Source: Pseudoroseicyclus tamaricis (GTDB lineage Bacteria > Pseudomonadota > Alphaproteobacteria > Rhodobacterales > Rhodobacteraceae). From it: a stretch of DNA of 64,000 nt. A program made the translations under genes and the position numbers. How positions within the stretch are numbered: position 1 is the stretch's first letter; each line of letters opens with the position of its first letter. The notes beneath the pieces are model-generated. The model had not been told where the DNA came from. It did no database searches and saw only the letters and a program-made list of their open reading frames with translations. The stretch covers positions 474,001 to 538,000 of the forward strand of contig NZ_JAAFYS010000001.1 in NCBI RefSeq assembly GCF_012070395.1, read 5' to 3'. Of the stretch, positions 58,133-64,000 are shown in pieces.

Positions 58133-58178
58133 ATTGAAAATCCTCGTGTCGGTGGTTCGATTCCGCCCCCGGGCACCA
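58133..58178 (+). repeat. attR core: tRNA-Phe 3' end, right boundary of element 2
   Basis: 46 bases identical to the tRNA-Phe 3' end (27791-27836). High-GC chromosomal sequence resumes after it. Confidence 0.92.
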
Positions 58179-58369
58179 TTTAAACTCCTGATGACTGTGA
58201 GAAACCCACCTCCCAGCGGGCTGTGCCTGCGGTTGGGGATCATGCGCTATCGTTCGCACTCTTGCACGGCTGGATGATGGCGACGGTTGCGCTCGCAGCG
58301 TGCGAAGTGGACCGGCGGTCTCTCGCCCATGTCGAAGGCACGGATCGCTGCAGCCGGCCCCCCGCAGCC

Positions 58370-60361
58370 TCAGCCGTAAACGATCTCGACCATTGCCTGC
58401 CCGGTCAGGCGCGGCAGGATGAAGCGCACTCGCTTCCCCGACGCCTCGAAGGGCAGGGCCTCGCCGTCCGGAACAAGGCGCACCGCTGTCACCGGCCGGC
58501 GAACGGCGACGTCGACCGAGATGTCATGCAGGGTGGAGATGTCCTGGATCGGTTGCACCGGATTGCCGCGGAGGGTGCCGCGCAGCACGGGGTTGGCGTG
58601 CAGCAGGTGCAGCACCTCGCGGCCGTCCTGCTGGCGCAGCAGCGCCCGGCCGGCGCGGGGCAGGGACGTCTCGACCAGCGGTTGCTCTGCGAGGGCGCAG
58701 CGGATGAGGTTCTCGGCGATCTCCAGGAGAGCGACCTCGCCGGTGAGGTAGTAGCAGGAGAAGATCGGATGCGCGGCGTGGATCATGCCGCCCTTCTGCA
58801 CCGCCGCCGCATAGCCCGAGGGCTCCGGCCGGTAGGGCGCGTGGACGTGGCCGGAGAAGGCGCCGGGGCGACGGTCGATGTAGGGGTCATGCACGGCGCC
58901 GAGGCTCTCGCCATCGGTGACGCGCAGCCGCTCGGAGGGCAGATAGGTGAAGATCGGCGCGTCGACGCCCTCCGCCGCGATTTCGGGCGCGGCAAAGAGG
59001 TAATCGCCACCGCGCATGGGGGAGGGACCCTCCCAGACGGCGCCGATGTCGAAGAGTGGGCCACCCGGGCCGAGCCCGCTGGCGCCTGTCAGGAGCAGGC
59101 GCCCGCCGCGGGCGAGGTGCTCCTCCAGCCGGGCCTGAAACGCCGGCGAGATCGCCACGGCGTCGGGGCAGATGACGAGGCTGTAGGGCGAGAGATCGCT
59201 CTCGCCATCGACCACGTCGAAGGTGAAGCCGCCCTCCAGCAGCACACGGACCGCGCCATCGTCGGCTTCGGCGTGGTGGGAGGGCTCGCCGGCAAGCCCG
59301 CCCGGGGCCATCGCCTCGGCGGAGACGAGGGCGATCTGCCGGGCGGCGGTGGACCCCTCCAGCCACGGCGCGGCGGCGACCATCGGCTGGTAGGCCGAGG
59401 CGATCAGCCGGATGGTCGCGGGCTCGACCGCGCCGGTCGGGTGCAGGTGGTCGCCGATGGAGCAGCCGGCGCCATGCGCCGCCATTGCCGCGCATTCGTA
59501 GCGGAGCGCCTCGGGGCGCTTGTAGCCGCCGAACTCGCCCCACGTGGTGGCGAACTTGCCGGTCATGCCGAGGAAGGGTACGCCCATGGCGTCGACATAG
59601 CGGGCCGAGGTGGGGAAATGGTCGTATCCCCAGCCGGCGGTCGGCAGGCTCTCGACCTCCAGATGCGTGTAGTGCCGGGCGTAGTGCGCGCGGTGACCTT
59701 TGCGGATGTGGCCGGAGTTGAAGAAGAGCGGGCAATCGGCGCGGTGGCCGCGCACCACCTCCGTCACCCGGTCGAAGAATTCCTGCGCCGCGATGTCGCC
59801 GAAGGTGGCGCGGTCCGCCTCGCTCCGCCAGTCGAGGCCGCGCGCCGCCATCCCCGCCTGTGCATGCGGCGAGATCGAGGGGCGCTGGAAGCAGATGTCA
59901 ATGAAGATGCCGTCGCCGTCGGGATAGGTGGTCATGACCTCGTCCACCTGCGCGCAGAGGTAGTCGAGATAGGGAGAGGCGAAATCGAGGAAGGCCCAGC
60001 CGCCATAGGGCTCGTCGGAATAGAAGGCGAGCCGGCCATCGGGGAGGACGGCCTGCCAGTCGGGATGCGCGGCGGCGGCCTGCTCGTCCCACGCGGCGGA
60101 GAGGTAGATCGGGGTGCCGATGCCGCGCGCCTTCAACGCATCCATCTGCGCGCGCAGCAGATCGAAGGAGAGGTGCGGATGCATCCGCCCGACCTTGGTC
60201 GGATGATAGCTGAGCCCGTGATGGCACTTGGAGAAGAGCGTGACGCTGTCCACCCCGGCGCCGGCATAGGCCTCGGCGAAGGCTTCCGGCTCGAAGGCGG
60301 AGCCGATGCCCTCGATGAGCGGCGAGGTATGGAAATCGAGGTGAACCTGGCGTTGGCGCAT
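58370..60361 (-). CDS. GHL6/GH42-like glycoside hydrolase with trimerisation-type domain
   Basis: 663 residues. The N-terminal TIM barrel reads VHLDFHTSPLIEGIG, SKCHHGLSYHPTKVGRMHP and DGIFIDICFQR; then CPLFFNSGHIRKGHR and a mid-domain of beta-galactosidase-trimerisation type (SLVICPDAVAISPAFQ, GGRLLLTGASGLG). This resembles the hypothetical glycosyl hydrolase 6/alpha-L-fucosidase-like proteins. No signal peptide, so likely cytoplasmic. It lies downstream of the substrate-binding protein behind a strong hairpin, in the same operon. Substrate unknown. Confidence 0.72.
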   Translation of the reverse strand: MRQRQVHLDFHTSPLIEGIGSAFEPEAFAEAYAGAGVDSVTLFSKCHHGLSYHPTKVGRMHPHLSFDLLRAQMDALKARGIGTPIYLSAAWDEQAAAAHPDWQAVLPDGRLAFYSDEPYGGWAFLDFASPYLDYLCAQVDEVMTTYPDGDGIFIDICFQRPSISPHAQAGMAARGLDWRSEADRATFGDIAAQEFFDRVTEVVRGHRADCPLFFNSGHIRKGHRAHYARHYTHLEVESLPTAGWGYDHFPTSARYVDAMGVPFLGMTGKFATTWGEFGGYKRPEALRYECAAMAAHGAGCSIGDHLHPTGAVEPATIRLIASAYQPMVAAAPWLEGSTAARQIALVSAEAMAPGGLAGEPSHHAEADDGAVRVLLEGGFTFDVVDGESDLSPYSLVICPDAVAISPAFQARLEEHLARGGRLLLTGASGLGPGGPLFDIGAVWEGPSPMRGGDYLFAAPEIAAEGVDAPIFTYLPSERLRVTDGESLGAVHDPYIDRRPGAFSGHVHAPYRPEPSGYAAAVQKGGMIHAAHPIFSCYYLTGEVALLEIAENLIRCALAEQPLVETSLPRAGRALLRQQDGREVLHLLHANPVLRGTLRGNPVQPIQDISTLHDISVDVAVRRPVTAVRLVPDGEALPFEASGKRVRFILPRLTGQAMVEIVYG

Positions 60362-60387
60362 GTCGGACGTCCGTCATCAAAACAGAA

Positions 60388-60422
60388 CCGGCCGCCGCGC
60401 AGGGAGAAGACGCGGCGGCCGG
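60388..60422 (-). terminator. 12-bp perfect hairpin between the substrate-binding protein and the glycosidase
   Basis: CCGGCCGCCGCG pairs with CGCGGCGGCCGG around an 11-base loop; on the minus strand TTCTGTTTTG follows. Possible partial terminator or mRNA-stabilising stem that lowers expression of the glycosidase relative to the binding protein. Confidence 0.65.
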
Positions 60423-60466
60423 CAAAGTTCGCCCCGAGCGCGTCGGGGCGATCTCGTAAGGAAGGC

Positions 60467-62023
60467 TCAGCCTTCCGGGCATTCCCAGTAGAAGCGGGAG
60501 AAGTCGAAATCCCAGCTCATCATCGGGATGTATTCGTAGCCCTTCAGGCAGGTGCTCAGCGCGTGGCGCTCCTCCTGGTAGAGGAAGTAGACATCGGCAG
60601 CGAGGTCGTAGAGCTCCTGCTGGATATCCTGGTAGATCGCGTTGCGGGCCGTCTCGTCCGTCTCGGCGCGCGCGGCGTCGATCATCGCGTCGATCTCTTC
60701 GTTCTCGAGCCATTCCATCGAGGACCATGTCCCGGCCGAGGCGGAATGGAACTGCACGTAGAAGACCGAATCCGGCGAGGGGTAGGACGGGCCGTTGAAC
60801 ACCTGCGTGGTGTTGGGCGTCGTCTCCGGGTCGCTGGCAAGCTCGGTGATCCGGTTCCACGGCTCGGGGCGGATGTCGAGCGTGATGCCGATGGCCTCGA
60901 GATTGGCCTGCATCAGAAGCGCGATATCCTCCTCGAAGGAGAGACCGGCCACATAGCTGTGGGTCAGCGTGATCTCCTGCCCGGCATAGGCCGATTGCGC
61001 CAGTTCCTCGGCGGCCAGTTCCAGATCGTAGACCGGGGCCGGGATGTCGGCGTTGAAGGCGCCTTCGAAGGCCGGCGACAGCGCCGTCGACATCTCGGCG
61101 CCGGGGAAGATCACCTCGCGGATCGTCTGGTAATCCGTGGCATATTGCAGGGCGCGGCGGACATGGATGTCATCCGTCGGGGCGAGCTGGGTGTTGATCT
61201 TCATGTAGAAGCCGGTGGCGGTGGGCGTCGAGACCACCTCGTAGCCGTCGAGCGCGCCGATGGCCTCGAAGGTCTCGTTGGCATGGGCGGAGGCGGAGAA
61301 GCCGAGCTCGCCCGACGTCGCCAGGGCCCGCACCGTCGCCTCGTCATTGGTGATGACGAAGCGCACTTCGTCGATCGGGTTTTCCGGCCAGCCGTCGTGG
61401 TAATCGGGATAGGCGCTGATCACCATCTCCGAGCCACGGTTCCAGCTCGACAGCGTGTAGGGCCCGGCGCCGAGGGAGGTCTCTCCCAGCAGATCCTCGG
61501 ACCATTCGCCGTCACCCTGTTCCATCGCCGCATCGGAATTGACGACGAGGAAGAGCGGCGTCGCGGTGAGGAAGGGCGCGTAGACGCGGGTCAGTGACAT
61601 CTCGACGGTCATGTCGTCCACCGCGGTGACGGAGTCGGCATCCACGAGGCCGCTGAAGAGGAAGGACGGACCCTCGTTCAGCGCCAGGAGGCGCTGGATG
61701 GACCAGACCACGTCCTTCGCCTCGACGGGGGAGCCGTCGCTGAAGGTCGCGCCGTCCTTGAGGTGGAAGGTGTAGGTGAGGTTGTCGTCGGAGACCTCCC
61801 AGCTTTCGGCGAGCTGGGGGATGATCGAGCCGTCGACATCGACGGTGGTGAGGCCGTCGTAGAGGTTCACCGCGGCCATGTACTCGGTGTAATCGTTGAT
61901 CTTGGCCGGGTCGATCGTGCCGAAGACCTGCACCGCGTTCACAACGATGGAGGTCGGCGCGTCCTGAGCAGCCGCGGGCAGCGCGGCCGAGGCCAGAAGG
62001 GCCGTGAGCAGTCCTCTTTTCAT
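60467..62023 (-). CDS. ABC transporter substrate-binding protein, peptide/opine type (SBP_bac_5)
   Basis: 518 residues. A Sec signal peptide (MKRGLLTALLASAALPAAAQ) makes it periplasmic. AESWEVSDDNLTYTFHLKDG and FSDGSPVEAKDVVWSIQRL are the family 5 signature; the C-terminal lobe ends with a Tyr/Trp-rich ligand-facing part. ATG 62023 follows AGGAAG and gives the signal peptide; upstream codons belong to the DUF917 gene. No permease or ATPase gene is in the window; they may lie further away. Ligand could be a peptide, glycan or hydantoin-like compound. Confidence 0.88.
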   Translation of the reverse strand: MKRGLLTALLASAALPAAAQDAPTSIVVNAVQVFGTIDPAKINDYTEYMAAVNLYDGLTTVDVDGSIIPQLAESWEVSDDNLTYTFHLKDGATFSDGSPVEAKDVVWSIQRLLALNEGPSFLFSGLVDADSVTAVDDMTVEMSLTRVYAPFLTATPLFLVVNSDAAMEQGDGEWSEDLLGETSLGAGPYTLSSWNRGSEMVISAYPDYHDGWPENPIDEVRFVITNDEATVRALATSGELGFSASAHANETFEAIGALDGYEVVSTPTATGFYMKINTQLAPTDDIHVRRALQYATDYQTIREVIFPGAEMSTALSPAFEGAFNADIPAPVYDLELAAEELAQSAYAGQEITLTHSYVAGLSFEEDIALLMQANLEAIGITLDIRPEPWNRITELASDPETTPNTTQVFNGPSYPSPDSVFYVQFHSASAGTWSSMEWLENEEIDAMIDAARAETDETARNAIYQDIQQELYDLAADVYFLYQEERHALSTCLKGYEYIPMMSWDFDFSRFYWECPEG

Positions 62024-62063
62024 ATCCAGTCTTCCTCTCTTCCTATCGTGTTTGCTGAAAAAA

Positions 62064-63158
62064 TCACCCGGCCGCGGCGGTGCCGCCGAGCGGAACGAAA
62101 TCGTGGCCGTAGCCAAAGTAGCCGGGCCCGACGAGCGCCAGGCCCTCCGGCGTGCGCCATTGAGGATCGGCGGGCAGGCCGATCAGCTCGACGGCGAGAC
62201 CGAAGCGCAGCTGCTCGGTGGTCACCGGCAGGCCGACATCCGCGTCGAGCGCGCAGATGAGATCCGGCGTGCTGGCGCGCACGGTGCCGGCATCGTCCGT
62301 CAGCACCAGCATCTCGTTCTGGAACTCAACGGCGAAGACCTGCCCGGCATCCTCGTCGGAGCCGCGGATCGTCGCCTTGCCGCGCGCGAAGCCGCCGACG
62401 GTGCGGCGCTCGATATCGACGATCCGGCCGCGGATGAGCCGCTGGCCGCCGCAGGCCTCGCAGAGGGCCGGGCCGGGATGGCGCATGGCGCGTCGCTCCG
62501 CCGCGATGATCTCGCCCACGCGCTTGATGAGGGAGATCGTGCCGCGCAGCATCGCGGTCTTCATCACGCGCCCGTCCATCGGGTAGGTGGCGATCAGCGC
62601 CGCGCCGCCCATGTCCACCGCCGCGGAGCGCGCGAGGCGCTCCGTCCAGTGGTTGTCGATGGTGCCGAAGACGGCGGTGTTGCCCTTGTCGTCGGCAAGG
62701 ACGATCGGGCTGGCCTTCACCCCGTGCAGGGTGAAGCTGACCATCTGGAGTTCGGGGAAAGCCCGCCCCATGCCGTCGCCGTCGATCAGCGGCAGGCCCG
62801 TCGCCGCGGCCACGGCGAACGGGATGGTGGAATTCAACCCGCCCGCCTCGGCACAGATGAGCGCGCCGACCTTGCGGCCGAGCACGCTTTCGAGCCCGCG
62901 CAGGGCCTCCAGCGCCTCGCCGCCGGCGGGGAGCTTCTCGATCATCACGGTCGGCGCGCCCATCATCGCCACGGGCACGCAGAGCGTGTCGTCGTCGATC
63001 TCGTCGGCATCGACGACCTCGACATTGCCGTAGGTGGCGAGCGCCTCCTTGGCCATGACCTTCCCGATGTAGGGATCGCCCCCGCCCCCGGTGCCGAGGA
63101 AGGCGCCGCCGAGCGCGATGGCGTCCAGATCGTCGGGAGTCACGGTGAAGCTGCTCAT
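62064..63158 (-). CDS. DUF917 family protein, copy A
   Basis: 364 residues. GGAFLGTGGGGDPYIGK and PLIDGDGMGRAFPELQM are the DUF917 hallmarks; C-terminal LIGLPADPQWRTPEGLALVGP completes the family. A characterised relative is S-methyl thiohydantoin desulfurase; hydantoin metabolism is also common. ATG overlaps the stop of copy B by 4 bases. Followed 40 bases on by the binding protein. Confidence 0.85.
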   Translation of the reverse strand: MSSFTVTPDDLDAIALGGAFLGTGGGGDPYIGKVMAKEALATYGNVEVVDADEIDDDTLCVPVAMMGAPTVMIEKLPAGGEALEALRGLESVLGRKVGALICAEAGGLNSTIPFAVAAATGLPLIDGDGMGRAFPELQMVSFTLHGVKASPIVLADDKGNTAVFGTIDNHWTERLARSAAVDMGGAALIATYPMDGRVMKTAMLRGTISLIKRVGEIIAAERRAMRHPGPALCEACGGQRLIRGRIVDIERRTVGGFARGKATIRGSDEDAGQVFAVEFQNEMLVLTDDAGTVRASTPDLICALDADVGLPVTTEQLRFGLAVELIGLPADPQWRTPEGLALVGPGYFGYGHDFVPLGGTAAAG

Positions 63159-64000
63159 GCCGCTTCCTCCTCTTCGGCAAGGGGTCGATAGGTGATCTCG
63201 GGGAAGCCGAAGGCCTTCGGGCCCACGACCTCTAGCGCCTGCGGCGACCGCAGCAGGGGGTGGCAGGGCAGGGCGACGATGGCGACACGCTGGCCGTAGC
63301 GCAGCATCTCGGTGGTGATGGCCTCGCCGGTGTCGACGTCGAGCACGAGGATCAGGTCGGGCACGCAGACCTCGACCTCGCCCTCGCGGCGGAAGACGAG
63401 GTTCTCGTTCTGGATGACGACGGAGCCCTGCACGCCGTGATCCTTGTCGATGCCCGAGAGCATGGCCTCGCCGACGACGAAGCCGCCCCGGAGGTGGCGC
63501 TTGAGATCGGTGATCTTGCCGGAGAACATCCGGCGGCCATTTTCCTTGCGGCAGATGGCGTCGATGGGGTCGTCATGGGCGCGCTGGGCGTCACGCACCG
63601 CCCGGCCGAGCGCGATGGCTTGCGTGTAGGTGCCGGGGATCGCCGTCCTGCGCACGAACTCCGCCCGCATGGGCGCCGAGGCGAGCACCGCCCCGCCGCC
63701 GAGCGCCACGACGCAGGCGCGTGCCATGCGCTCATGCGCCAGCTCCGTTTCCGCGTGGTGGAAGAGGATGACGTTGCCATGCGTGTCGGACATCGCCGAG
63801 GGCGTGGAGGTATGGCCGTAGATGGAGAAGGTGGTCATCTGCATCTCGGGGAAGGCGCGGCCCATGCCGTCGCCGTCGAGCACCGGCAGCTTGGCGAGGG
63901 CCGCGACGTTCAGGGGCTCCATGGCGTTTGAGCCGCCGATCTCCTCGCAGACGATGGCGTCGACCGTCATCTCCAGATGCGCCTCGAGCGCCCGCAGGCA
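63155..64000 (-). CDS. DUF917 family protein, copy B (5' end outside the window)
   Basis: At least 281 residues. It lacks the opening GGGG motif, which lies beyond the window, but has PVLDGDGMGRAFPEMQM, GNVILFHHAETELAHERMA and LPCHPLLRSPQALEVVGPKA. Tandem DUF917 genes usually encode two subunits or paralogues acting on one substrate. Stop overlaps the copy A start (ATGA). Confidence 0.82.
   Translation of the reverse strand, partial: CLRALEAHLEMTVDAIVCEEIGGSNAMEPLNVAALAKLPVLDGDGMGRAFPEMQMTTFSIYGHTSTPSAMSDTHGNVILFHHAETELAHERMARACVVALGGGAVLASAPMRAEFVRRTAIPGTYTQAIALGRAVRDAQRAHDDPIDAICRKENGRRMFSGKITDLKRHLRGGFVVGEAMLSGIDKDHGVQGSVVIQNENLVFRREGEVEVCVPDLILVLDVDTGEAITTEMLRYGQRVAIVALPCHPLLRSPQALEVVGPKAFGFPEITYRPLAEEEEAA

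Larger units (their letters stand above)
49399..58178. mobile_element. Integrative element 2 (short-Argonaute island) in tandem with element 1
   Basis: About 8.8 kb between the internal core and the core at 58133-58178. It carries an own-type integrase (truncated), a broken SPARDA operon, an uncharacterised leftward pair, an HsdM tail and a Nudix/unknown cassette. Its GC is clearly below that of the flanks, most so at 55.7-57.9 kb. Confidence 0.85.

Noticed and set aside
58223-61597. A 1124-codon open frame antisense to the glycosidase and binding protein
   Set aside because: Codon-bias shadow of two convincing genes on the other strand.

Overview
The window is high-GC DNA with tight operons, many ATGA overlaps, and genes typical of an alphaproteobacterium: a sigma-32 RpoH with an RpoH box, ureE-ureF-ureG, folB-folP-glmM, a bacterial homospermidine synthase and an HxlR regulator. 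A Rhodobacterales-like host is likely, but no rRNA or other decisive marker is present. Gene products are recognised from motifs and remembered family features, not from searches.

Layout. (1) 1-8.6 kb: two divergent operons of sugar and redox enzymes (GT4 glycosyltransferase, glycoside hydrolase-epimerase fusion, nucleotide-sugar epimerase; then MDR dehydrogenase and Gfo/Idh/MocA oxidoreductase), followed by a SRPBCC - zinc ADH - SDR operon. All three operons begin with the same GGAAC-N17-GTTC element, the form of an EcfG general-stress promoter, so this block looks like a stress regulon. (2) 8.7-27.8 kb: core genes. These are tRNA-Gly, an ABC exporter, a MOSC protein, an acyl-CoA synthetase, an FAH-family enzyme behind two perfect palindromes, ureEFG, rpoH with a possible heat-shock promoter of its own, an HxlR regulator with a double operator, folB-folP-glmM, homospermidine synthase, a DEAD-box helicase, a TetR regulator and tRNA-Phe. 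Intergenic stretches here carry dispersed and degenerate tandem repeats.

(3) 27.8-58.2 kb: two integrative elements lie in tandem in the 3' end of tRNA-Phe. The last 46 nt of the tRNA recur at 49.35 kb and 58.13 kb. The first element (about 21.6 kb) carries a DUF4011-helicase-nuclease giant of the Hhe defence type, a convergent YhaO-YhaN pair, an HNH-like protein, a fatty-acid desaturase, an alpha/beta hydrolase and much debris: type ISP restriction enzyme, Xre regulator with an in-frame stop, KdpB, two GNAT tails, PHB depolymerase, transposase and integrase. The second (about 8.8 kb) carries a short-Argonaute system of the SPARDA type (DUF4365/DREN-APAZ plus short pAgo), in which both genes are broken by one frameshift each. 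It also has an unrecognised divergent two-gene unit, an integrase cut off before its catalytic tyrosine and joined to an HsdM tail, and an AT-richer Nudix/unknown cassette between 64-bp direct repeats.

(4) 58.2-64 kb: back in chromosomal-type sequence, a leftward operon of two DUF917 proteins, a peptide-type ABC substrate-binding protein and a GHL6/GH42-like glycosidase.

The most unusual content is the decaying defence island: a frameshifted SPARDA locus, an intact Hhe gene beside YhaON, and several uncharacterised genes. The shared stress-type promoter on three neighbouring operons is the best regulatory find.
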